A program made the translations under genes and the position numbers. This document shows, one piece after another, positions 56,942-64,000 of a DNA stretch of 64,000 nucleotides. The number at the start of each line of letters is the position of its first letter. The first letter of the stretch is position 1. The stretch is taken from contig CALCJM010000099.1 of the NCBI GenBank assembly GCA_937967505.1, forward strand, positions 1 to 64,000, in the 5' to 3' direction. This DNA is from an uncultured Pirellulaceae bacterium. Lineage in GTDB: Bacteria; Planctomycetota; Planctomycetia; Pirellulales; Pirellulaceae. The notes below the pieces were generated by a model that ran no database searches, was not told the DNA's origin, and was given only the letters and a program-made list of their open reading frames with translations.

Positions 56942-58288
56942 GTGAAGATTCTGGTTGTCCATAACTATTACCAATGTCGCGGCGGTGAAGACCAATGCTT
57001 TGAAGATGAAGTTGCGCAACTTGAGTCCCATGGACACGAGGTCATCCAATACATCCAGCACAATGACTCGATTCAGAACCGTAATCATTTCTCAGTTGCC
57101 CTCACAACACTGTGGAGCCGAAAAAGCTATCGAGCAGTCCGGGAGTTGATCCGGCAGCATCGCCCTGATGTCATGCACTGCACCAACACATTCCCGCTAA
57201 TCTCTCCATCGGTGTACTACGCCGCAGCCAAAGAGTCGGTTCCGGTGGTGCAGGCGCTACACAACTTCCGGATGATTTGTCCGGGGACCTATCTGCTGCG
57301 CGATGGAAAGGTCTGCGAGCAATGTGTCGGCAAGGCGTTTGCGTGGCCGGCGATTCAGCATCGCTGTTATCGCGCCAGTACTGCCGGCAGCATCACCGTC
57401 GCATCCCTGCTCAGCCTGCACCGACTGATGCGGTCGTGGCGAAACAAAGTGCACGCGTTTTACACATTGACGGAGTTCTCAAAACGAAAACTCTCCGGGC
57501 TGGGCGTGGAACCGGAGCGCATCGTCGTAAAGCACAACTGCGTCAATCCCACACCGCCGCCGCCCAACTTCCCTCAGGACGATTACGTTATTTTTGCCGG
57601 GCGTCTGTCACCTGAAAAAGGCATCAACGTGATGCTGGACGCGTGGAACGATCACAACCCTCCCTGCAAGCTGATGATCGTCGGTGACGGTCCGTTGGCC
57701 GACATGGTGGCAGAAGCCGAAAAACGCAACCCGATGATTGACTGGGTGGGGCAAAAGTCACTCCAGGAGGTCCTGCACTTAATGGGTAGCGCACGGTGCC
57801 TGGTGATGCCGTCGGTGTACTACGAGACCTTCGGTCGGACGATTATCGAGGCTTACTCCGTCGGCACGCCGGTTGTGGTATCCCGGTTTGGTGCCATGCA
57901 GGAACTGGTACGCGATGGTGAAACAGGGAAACTGTTCGAACGCGGGAATTCCGCAGATCTGATTCAAAAAGTGGCTGAGGTTATCTCGGATCCCGCACGA
58001 CATCAGCAACTTAAACGTAATGCCCGGATCGAATTCGAAGACAATTTCACGGTCGATCACAATTTTCAAAAACTAATGGATATCTATGCGCTGGCGATCC
58101 ACAATGCACAAACGGGCGATTTCGGCAAAGGATCAGGCCAGCCAATCACGCCCGAACCGGCAGACCTGGTGGAATTAAACGGATCGCCTCCCGCAAAAGA
58201 TCAGCCCGATCGACACGCAGGCGAACCGTCACAGACCGCATCCGAACCCCCTCAGGAGGAAATTGCCGGCTCGAATTCTGTGTTATAG
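56942..58288 (+). CDS. Family GT4 glycosyltransferase
   Basis: A 448-residue GT-B enzyme from GTG 56942 (MKILVVHNYYQCRGGEDQCF, typical of this subgroup). The N-terminal domain contains VVQALHNFRMICPG and four cysteines around CEQCVG, perhaps a metal site. The C-terminal domain shows GRLSPEKGINV (Arg221 and Lys226 for the sugar nucleotide) and the EX7E motif, Glu295 and Glu303, in YETFGRTIIEA. The last 80 residues are disordered and Pro/Glu-rich. It probably builds the exported polysaccharide of this locus. Sugar donor unknown. Confidence 0.93.
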   Translation: MKILVVHNYYQCRGGEDQCFEDEVAQLESHGHEVIQYIQHNDSIQNRNHFSVALTTLWSRKSYRAVRELIRQHRPDVMHCTNTFPLISPSVYYAAAKESVPVVQALHNFRMICPGTYLLRDGKVCEQCVGKAFAWPAIQHRCYRASTAGSITVASLLSLHRLMRSWRNKVHAFYTLTEFSKRKLSGLGVEPERIVVKHNCVNPTPPPPNFPQDDYVIFAGRLSPEKGINVMLDAWNDHNPPCKLMIVGDGPLADMVAEAEKRNPMIDWVGQKSLQEVLHLMGSARCLVMPSVYYETFGRTIIEAYSVGTPVVVSRFGAMQELVRDGETGKLFERGNSADLIQKVAEVISDPARHQQLKRNARIEFEDNFTVDHNFQKLMDIYALAIHNAQTGDFGKGSGQPITPEPADLVELNGSPPAKDQPDRHAGEPSQTASEPPQEEIAGSNSVL

Positions 58289-58410
58289 CCGTCATTTTCC
58301 TGACAGCCATTCAACCACCGGTCGTCCCAATTTTTTTGAGACACGCGTTCGATAAAAGAGGGTACAGAAGCAAGCCGTCTCCCCCCCGTTGCGAATTGCG
58401 TTGCAGGCCG

Positions 58411-59292
58411 ATGAACCACTCCCCCCCTGACTTCCAACCACACCTGCCGATCATTTCCGGTTTTCACAACAGTCAATCTCAAATTGGCCATCAGAAAGAA
58501 CACGCCGGTGCAGCAAACCATGTGTTTGAAAAACCCGACGCCACCTGCCTGGACGATCAGGCCGTGCGAGAGATCCAAGCCCGCCTGATCCCTGATTTCA
58601 GCCGCGACGAGATCGTGTTCAAGACGCCGTTTACTCCTGGCGATGTCGCCGAGGTTGAAGTGATTGGAGCGACCGCAGGATTTCTGAACACATGGATCGA
58701 CTTCAACGGGCAGGGCAGTTTCACCAATGCGGTACAGCTGACCATTGACTGGCGCTTGCACAAGGGGACCAACAGCTTGTTGGTCGATGTTCCTGAATCG
58801 ATTGGCCAGACTGTTCGTTGTCGTTTTTGTTTCTCCTCGACACCCATCGGTGGCGCATCGGCTCCCGAGGGAATCTGGGACAACGTGGAGGTCCTTGATC
58901 GCGATCTAGGGGCGATCATTGACGTGATCAGCGCCACCGATGCGCAGCGGTACGGCACCGTTTACAACCTGCCGGTCTATCTACAGGACCAACACGGCGC
59001 GGCGGTCTGCGACAGCAGCGGATACGCGCTGTCAACACGTACAGATACCAGCGGCAGGTACGCATTTTACGGTTTACCGGATGCCGAATACCGGATTGCA
59101 GTTGGAACGCAGTTGCGGCTCGATGGTCAGCACGCCCCACCCAGGCCCGACCTGCGCCCGGCAGCGGTCCCCCCAACAGAAAATGCCAAAGGAGAACGTG
59201 CCAGAGGAGGAAATGCAAAAGGGACGCGCACCGATGGCCCGCAACCGACAACCGGCCGACAACGATCACCCGGGCGGCGCAGCCCTGTTTAA
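58411..59292 (+). CDS. GEVED / SdrD-B-like surface-protein domain fragment without signal
   Basis: A 293-residue protein from ATG 58411. Residues about 70-195 fit a GEVED-type beta domain (FLNTWIDFNGQGSFTNAVQLT, GTNSLLVDVPESIGQTVRCRF), ending in a changed EGIWDNVEVLDRD. Residues about 215-255 resemble one Cna-B/SdrD repeat (LPVYLQDQHGAAVCDSSG, TDTSGRYAFYGLPDAEYRIAVG). The tail is basic and disordered. Such domains normally occur in large exported planctomycete proteins, but no signal peptide or anchor is seen here, so this may be a cut-down remnant. A role in the polysaccharide locus is not shown. Confidence 0.65.
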   Translation: MNHSPPDFQPHLPIISGFHNSQSQIGHQKEHAGAANHVFEKPDATCLDDQAVREIQARLIPDFSRDEIVFKTPFTPGDVAEVEVIGATAGFLNTWIDFNGQGSFTNAVQLTIDWRLHKGTNSLLVDVPESIGQTVRCRFCFSSTPIGGASAPEGIWDNVEVLDRDLGAIIDVISATDAQRYGTVYNLPVYLQDQHGAAVCDSSGYALSTRTDTSGRYAFYGLPDAEYRIAVGTQLRLDGQHAPPRPDLRPAAVPPTENAKGERARGGNAKGTRTDGPQPTTGRQRSPGRRSPV

Positions 59293-59417
59293 CAACGTTG
59301 GCGAAACGTCACAAACGCCACCGCTGAATCGCCGCTCCAGCCAAGCACTCTGCGTGGTGATGACCACAGCGCAGTCCGAACCGCCTTGCCGGGCTTGCCG
59401 AGCTTGCCTCCCAGTAT

Positions 59418-60473
59418 TCAGTACTTGGTACCCGGCACCAAACCTGCTACCAGATTCTCAATCGCCTTCGTTTCCGCAGCTTCAGAAAACCTTTCTCGCA
59501 GTTCGAAACCGCGCTGGATCAACAGTTCTAGGAACGCACTGTCCCGTTCCGACTTGAGCAGCAAATCGGCCAATTCCTGACGGTTAGCATCGCAATAGAA
59601 TCCCGGGTAGTCGCCTCCCAACAGTCCGCAGGTGGCGGTGATCTTGTGCGCAATAATCGGAACGCCGTTAATGATCGATTCCGAAAGCACCGCCGGCCCT
59701 CCCTCGAAATGAGAACTGAGGACCATCAGGTCACACTTGTTCAGCTGCTGCAACGATTGCCCATGGCTGACCGGTCCGATCCAGTCGTAGCGTCTGTTCT
59801 CCCGCATCTCCAAAGACGCTTGCTGGGCAATCTCCTCTTCCAGGGCCGCTCCCCAGTGAATGATATGAATACGTGAATCCTCCGGAAGCAACCGGGCTGC
59901 CTCCGCCGCAGCCAGCGGATCTTTGATTGCCCGCAAATGCCCAACGACCGCAATTTTGAAGGTGTCGGGAACACTGAAAACACCCGCCAATGCATCGTCC
60001 CCAACGTTGTCACCATCCCGGCCACCACTCTCAAAGGCCACCGCAGCCGATTGAGGGATCACGGTAGTTTTGCTGCCCAAACACGAATCGATCTCCCGCA
60101 ACCTCTCCAGCGACGCGGGTTCCAATAACACAATAAATGTCGCAATTTCAAGCGATTCAATGGCATCTCGGTAGCCGGGGCGGTCTCGGTTTGTGCTGGC
60201 CAGATCCACATTCAAATCTGTGCCTGTCATGATGACGCCGATCGGCATATCGGGAAATTGCGCCGCCGCCTGCCGGATCAAGGTGGTGCTGTGGGTCGCA
60301 TGGAGTGCGATCAGCACTTCAGGACGCACGTGGGCTAAATCGTCAGGCTCCGGCTGACTGGCGATAGTGACTTCATGGCCAAGCCCCTCCAGCAACCGCG
60401 CCCACCGAAAGGCCGTCACATGGTTTCCCTGCGTCGGGTTGGGTTGCTTTGGTGGGGCGATCAGAATTCGCAT
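59418..60473 (-). CDS. GT-B glycosyltransferase, TIGR04348/SenB-like
   Basis: A 351-residue GT-B protein. The N-terminal half (HVTAFRWARLLEGLGHEV, LIALHATHSTTLIRQAAAQF, GVIMTGTDLNVDL) resembles the TIGR04348 family, some members of which (SenB) make selenosugar in selenoneine synthesis. The C-terminal half has VGHLRAIKDPLAAAEAARLL and SSHFEGGPAVLSESIINGVPII, in place of a strict EX7E. No selenophosphate synthase or SenA-type gene is nearby, so an ordinary glycan role is equally possible. It converges with the GEVED gene and lies 43 bp downstream of tatC. Confidence 0.75.
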   Translation of the reverse strand: MRILIAPPKQPNPTQGNHVTAFRWARLLEGLGHEVTIASQPEPDDLAHVRPEVLIALHATHSTTLIRQAAAQFPDMPIGVIMTGTDLNVDLASTNRDRPGYRDAIESLEIATFIVLLEPASLERLREIDSCLGSKTTVIPQSAAVAFESGGRDGDNVGDDALAGVFSVPDTFKIAVVGHLRAIKDPLAAAEAARLLPEDSRIHIIHWGAALEEEIAQQASLEMRENRRYDWIGPVSHGQSLQQLNKCDLMVLSSHFEGGPAVLSESIINGVPIIAHKITATCGLLGGDYPGFYCDANRQELADLLLKSERDSAFLELLIQRGFELRERFSEAAETKAIENLVAGLVPGTKY

Positions 60474-60516
60474 TGGATACTACCTCCGGAACAAACCGCC
60501 AGGCCCGGGGAAATTG

Positions 60517-62004
60517 TTACCCGTCACCGACCGGCACGTCACCAAACGGGTTCGGATTGTAACCCGGCATGAAACGACACATCACAATCCCGAGGAAATA
60601 CAAAACCGTCAGCGGAATTGCCAACAGCAACATACTGATCGGATCGGCCGGTGTCAGCAACATCGACAACACAAAAATACACATCACCGCGATCCGCCAC
60701 TTCGACAGATAGGCATCGATGCTGAACAGATTTATTCGGTTCAGAAACAACATCACCAGCGGCAGCTGAAACGCCACGCCAAAACCCAACGGCAGAAACA
60801 ATACAAAACTCAACCAGTCATTGATCCGCATCTCGGGGGCAATCCCCAGTTGTTCGTTGAAGCTGAACAGAAAACTCAGCACCGGCGCGAAGACAAAAAA
60901 GTATGCCATCGCGATGCCTGCAAGGAACAAAATCGTACTGATCGGAGCAAAGTAGTGGACGTATTTTTTTTCATTCGGATACAACCCAGCTGCCACAAAG
61001 TTCCAGATGCAGTAGAAAATCCACGGAAACGAGATGCACAGTCCCGTCACCACACCGGCCTTCAACCAGATAAAGAACCCGTCGGTCGCCGCCAACGATT
61101 GAGGCTCAAACGTATTGGGCTCCCAGATCTCGATTGGCACCAGATTCATTTTAAGGTCCGGCATCTGGTCGGGGAACATCGACACAATCAACGCCCGGTT
61201 CATCCGCCGGTTGAGGTTCGCGCGATCGGTGCCGCCAGCATCAGCCATATCGGCCCCATCGGCCCCATCGGCCCCATCACCAACTTCGATCGCATCCAGC
61301 GCCTGTTTCATCCGGGCCAGCGGTTTCTCCGGCGGCGTTTGAAACAGCGTTGTCCAATCTGCGGCCGGGGCGCTCAGCAGGTCAGCGAATGCCACATCAG
61401 CGCTCAATCCGTCCAACCGCGTAGCGGAGTTGAAAATCTCCAACAGCATTAATTGATCGGCAACACCGGCCTGTTGCTTCTGTCCGATCAATTTGATTTG
61501 CTGCCGCTGGTCCGCAGTCAGCAATCGGAAAAGTGCGGATTGTCGCGGCAGCGTCGCGCCGTCAGTAGAGAGTGACTTACAAATTGGCACGACGGCATCC
61601 ACTGGCAGATGACCAGGCTTGAACCCGTATGGGTCAAGCTTAATCGTGGAACCCAACCCCGGAACAACCTCGCGCAATGCGGTCAGCAGTTGTGCGGGGT
61701 CCATGTGGACCTGACGAGGAATAAAACCGTCGTCTTTCATCCACGGTTGGAGCTCCGCCGGAACATACCCCTGACGCTCAACCATCTTTTTGGTGGCTCG
61801 ATTTATTCGGTACTCGCCGATCGCCTTGACCAGTGGCCGATTCAACCATTCGACCACTTGATTGGCAAACGTGAACCCGATGGCACACCCAATCGCCAGC
61901 CCGATGGCTGCTTTGAACAGGGCTTTCCGGAGGTCCTCCAGATGTTCGCCAAACGACATCCGGGTATCTTCAAACAGGTCTTTGTTGGAATCAGCGATGT
62001 TCAT
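60517..62004 (-). CDS. tatC: Twin-arginine translocase subunit TatC with a large periplasmic insertion
   Basis: Core of the Tat export pathway for folded proteins. From ATG 62004 it has 495 residues against about 250 in E. coli. The N terminus carries the signal-binding motif FGEHLEDLRKAL, then span 1, and the conserved later parts include LYPNEKKYVHYFAP, FSFNEQLGIAPEMRINDW and MLLTPADPISMLLLAIPL. The extra length lies in the first periplasmic loop, about residues 60-305: it is charged, has WMKDD and repeated Gly-Ala-Asp units near 242-258, and includes residues that fold unknown. Similar long loops seem common in planctomycetes, by memory. No tatA is seen. Confidence 0.95.
   Translation of the reverse strand: MNIADSNKDLFEDTRMSFGEHLEDLRKALFKAAIGLAIGCAIGFTFANQVVEWLNRPLVKAIGEYRINRATKKMVERQGYVPAELQPWMKDDGFIPRQVHMDPAQLLTALREVVPGLGSTIKLDPYGFKPGHLPVDAVVPICKSLSTDGATLPRQSALFRLLTADQRQQIKLIGQKQQAGVADQLMLLEIFNSATRLDGLSADVAFADLLSAPAADWTTLFQTPPEKPLARMKQALDAIEVGDGADGADGADMADAGGTDRANLNRRMNRALIVSMFPDQMPDLKMNLVPIEIWEPNTFEPQSLAATDGFFIWLKAGVVTGLCISFPWIFYCIWNFVAAGLYPNEKKYVHYFAPISTILFLAGIAMAYFFVFAPVLSFLFSFNEQLGIAPEMRINDWLSFVLFLPLGFGVAFQLPLVMLFLNRINLFSIDAYLSKWRIAVMCIFVLSMLLTPADPISMLLLAIPLTVLYFLGIVMCRFMPGYNPNPFGDVPVGDG
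61251..61277. repeat. Nine-base tandem repeat within tatC
   Basis: Three perfect units of CGGCCCCAT encode Gly-Ala-Asp repeats in the long periplasmic loop of TatC. The unit is a multiple of three, so copy change would keep the frame. Confidence 0.85.
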
Positions 62005-62170
62005 CAAAAGCGCGTCAAGGAAAAAAACTGTTTCGTGCGACAAAAACCGTAGGCAAACTGGCATTCGCGCAGGACGTCACCTGACTGATACTAACACGCC
62101 CCGGTTAAACCAACAATGATCCAAAACCGGCCGACCGCCCCCCAGCGCTAACTCAACCGACCCTACAACC

Positions 62171-63175
62171 ATGCTCAATCCGCTTTATCCGTTTCGATTT
62201 GAACCGCTGTACCGCCGCTATCTCTGGGGAGGTCGGCGATTGGCAACTGTCCTGAACAAACCCATCGGTGACCAGACAGCCGCCGAGAGTTGGGAAATTG
62301 TCGATCACGGCGACACGCAAAGCGTCGTCAAGTTTGGTCCGCTGGCAGGAAAGACGCTCAGGCAATTGATCGAAACCGCAGGCGCGTCACTGTTGGGTGC
62401 CGCAGTAATGGCCAAGGTCTCCGCAGCAACGGTGCCCGATTACCTTCAGAACCGTTTTCCACTCCTGTTGAAATTCCTGGACGCCAACCGGCATCTCTCG
62501 ATTCAGGTCCACCCCGACGACCGATTTGGATCAACCCTGACCCCACCGGATTTGGGCAAAACCGAGGCGTGGTATGTGATGGCGGCGGAGCCCGGGGCGA
62601 AAATTTACGCCGGACTAAGAAAGGGCGTCGATCAAGAGAGTTTTTCCGCCGCCGTCGCTGATGGGGCAACCGAATCGGTGATGCACAGTTTTGAACCATC
62701 GGTCGGAGACTGCGTGTTTATTCCGGCCGGCACGATGCACGCGATCGGCAAAGGGCTGTTGATCGCTGAAATCCAACAGGCCAGCGATACGACGTTTCGG
62801 GTTTGCGACTGGGGCAGGGTAGGGGACGATGGAAAATCACGCCCCCTGCATATCGCACAAAGTATCGCCGCCACAGATTTCACACGCGGGCCGGTCAACC
62901 CGGCACTCGCCACAGAAGTCGAACCAGGCGTTATCGAGCTGGTGTCGTGTGAAAAATTCGTGATGCGTCGGCATGAATTGACCATGGCGAAATCATTTGG
63001 AGGAGATCAACGGTTTCGAATTCTGGCGGTTGTGGCCGGAGAAGTCACGGTGGCAGGAGACCCGTCTGGCCAACCGCTTAAACATGGCGAAACGGCGTTG
63101 CTGCCGGCATCACTGCCTGCCACAAGCGTGAACGCTAGCGAGGGTGCCATGCTGCTTGAGATTTTTGTACCGTAG
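62171..63175 (+). CDS. manA: Mannose-6-phosphate isomerase, class I (ManA)
   Basis: Zinc enzyme that interconverts fructose 6-phosphate and mannose 6-phosphate, a source of GDP-mannose for glycans. It has 334 residues. The zinc site is shown by SIQVHPDD, GKTEAWYV and GTMHAIG, and the conserved LKFLDANRHLSIQ and IAEIQQASDTTFRVCDWGR follow. The protein is of the short bacterial type. Nearby glycosyltransferase genes make a role in polysaccharide precursor supply likely. It is divergent from tatC. Confidence 0.95.
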   Translation: MLNPLYPFRFEPLYRRYLWGGRRLATVLNKPIGDQTAAESWEIVDHGDTQSVVKFGPLAGKTLRQLIETAGASLLGAAVMAKVSAATVPDYLQNRFPLLLKFLDANRHLSIQVHPDDRFGSTLTPPDLGKTEAWYVMAAEPGAKIYAGLRKGVDQESFSAAVADGATESVMHSFEPSVGDCVFIPAGTMHAIGKGLLIAEIQQASDTTFRVCDWGRVGDDGKSRPLHIAQSIAATDFTRGPVNPALATEVEPGVIELVSCEKFVMRRHELTMAKSFGGDQRFRILAVVAGEVTVAGDPSGQPLKHGETALLPASLPATSVNASEGAMLLEIFVP

Positions 63176-63242
63176 CAAGCAGCAATCCCAATGCTTGCAC
63201 GACGTATTGCCGTATTCGACAGATTCCTCTAATCAGTGATGT

Positions 63243-63350
63243 TCAGGTAACTGGCAGTCTGGAATTTACCGCCCGTTGCCGACGCTGCCAGCGTCGGAGC
63301 GAAGCTGGCAGCATCGTCAACGGTAAACTCTCCAATGCCAATCACCTCAG
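63243..63350. repeat. 108-bp palindromic repeat element, copy 3 of 3 (inverted)
   Basis: Read on the minus strand, it runs from CTGAGGTGATTGGCATTGG through CCGTTGACGATGCTGCCAGC to CCAGACTGCCAGTTACCTGA, matching copies 1 and 2 over its whole length. It lies 68 bp after the manA stop, in non-coding DNA. Confidence 0.9.
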
Positions 63351-63431
63351 CAGGGGAAAATCAGCCCTCTCATACCCCATCCATGCCTCACCATGCCTCA
63401 CCATGCCTTCTGGGCGATCGGAGATGCACCA

Positions 63432-63776
63432 ATGAACAGAAATGCAATTCAAAATACCTTCGCGGCAACCGTTTGTTCGTGTGTGCTGCTGTTAAGCGGT
63501 TGTTACCTGCCGATCATTGATGGTCCACCGGGCACAATCGGTATGCAACGCAGCCGCGCGGTGCTGAACGACCCCTTTCCCAGTGACATCTTGGCACCGC
63601 CGATCGGAGGTGCCCGACCGCGCGAATTTGACTTGCCGTTGGCCGAAGCCACCAGCTATCAAAGCCACCCGCAAGCCCGTCGAAAACGCTCCTATGCACC
63701 GACCGGGCGAGGAGGCCTTGGAGGCTTTGGTGCCCCTCTTCAACCACCGCCGGCCCAACAGTTTTTTCCTCAATAA
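63432..63776 (+). CDS. Small lipoprotein
   Basis: A 114-residue protein from ATG 63432, with GGAG eight bases upstream. The leader ends LLSGC, a good lipobox, so it should be attached to a membrane. The mature part contains no recognised domain and ends in a Gly/Pro/Gln-rich tail (GGLGGFGAPLQPPPAQQFFPQ-like). Function unknown. Confidence 0.75.
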   Translation: MNRNAIQNTFAATVCSCVLLLSGCYLPIIDGPPGTIGMQRSRAVLNDPFPSDILAPPIGGARPREFDLPLAEATSYQSHPQARRKRSYAPTGRGGLGGFGAPLQPPPAQQFFPQ

Positions 63777-63808
63777 CGTTCTTCTAAAATCGCATCGAGC
63801 AAACACCG

Positions 63809-64000
63809 CTACTCCAATGCGGCAACCACCTTTTGCATACGTGACTTGTTCGCTCCCAGATCAGAATGGCCGACGCGCGAGGCCGAACGAAAGTGAATCA
63901 ACGACGCATCCGGGTCCACCAAAAATTCAACGTCATCCACGAACCGGAAAATCAGACTACGGAACTCGTATCGTAAATAGCCGTCCCGTCGGTCGATCAA
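63809..64000 (-). CDS. DUF1499 family protein, C-terminal part (runs off right edge)
   Basis: The last 63 codons of a minus-strand gene whose start lies outside the window. The sequence FVDDVEFLVDPDASLIHFRS and then SASRVGHSDLGANKSRMQKV matches the C terminus of DUF1499 proteins, small exported or membrane-associated proteins without a known activity. The codon at 64000 is TTG but is more probably internal. It converges with the small lipoprotein gene. Confidence 0.85.
   Translation of the reverse strand: MIDRRDGYLRYEFRSLIFRFVDDVEFLVDPDASLIHFRSASRVGHSDLGANKSRMQKVVAALE

Overview
The window reads as chromosomal DNA of a planctomycete, most likely of the Pirellulales (Rhodopirellula-like) type. 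The evidence is indirect but consistent: a DUF1559 protein with a prepilin-like N terminus followed by a small lipoprotein, a kinase-WD40 megaprotein with one membrane span, a membrane protein opening with an NPYAAP motif, a tiny exported protein rich in Tyr, Trp and His, enlarged TatC and Lgt proteins, many lipoproteins and many orphan exported proteins. No rRNA, tRNA, CRISPR array, insertion sequence or prophage was seen.

Layout. 1-4.3 kb: oxidative stress, with a partial katG, a second katG for an exported enzyme, and a divergent OxyR-type regulator. 4.4-11.6 kb: an exported protein, ruvC-ruvA, ispF, an ABC-2 exporter, two lipoproteins and a small exported protein. 11.8-17 kb: an ECF sigma factor with its membrane anti-sigma partner, lgt and panC. 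17-24.6 kb: a decayed Uma2 gene, a Dabb protein, truA, a small Ser/Thr kinase, accA, a degenerate sigma-54-activator-like protein coupled to a small gene, and an Mrp ATPase. 24.9-33 kb: prepilin peptidase, a three-domain shikimate-pathway fusion (AroD-AroE-AroK), mutL, and a sigma factor carrying three predicted helix-turn-helix segments before its core. 33.8-37.3 kb: an exported protein and tandem purine nucleoside phosphorylases. 37.4-44 kb: a kinase-WD40 protein divergent from a protein joining a CHAT-like domain with a dead cysteine site to an intact-looking transglutaminase-like peptidase domain. 44-51.1 kb: DUF1559, an oxygenase, ribH-nusB-ftsY and coaE-rho. 51.4-60.5 kb: an exopolysaccharide locus (O-antigen ligase/polymerase, BY-kinase-like protein, Wzz, flippase, two glycosyltransferases). 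60.5-64 kb: tatC, manA, a lipoprotein and the end of a DUF1499 gene.

Much of the window is housekeeping. The points of most interest are the divergent kinase-WD40 / CHAT-transglutaminase pair, a roughly 108-bp palindromic element present three times, the HTH-sigma fusion, the AroDEK fusion, the BY-kinase-like protein without its Walker lysine, the 240-residue insertion in TatC, the paralogous phosphorylases that differ at the base-recognition residue, and a pentanucleotide repeat inside the degenerate activator gene. All assignments come from reading motifs in the translated sequence; no database search was possible.
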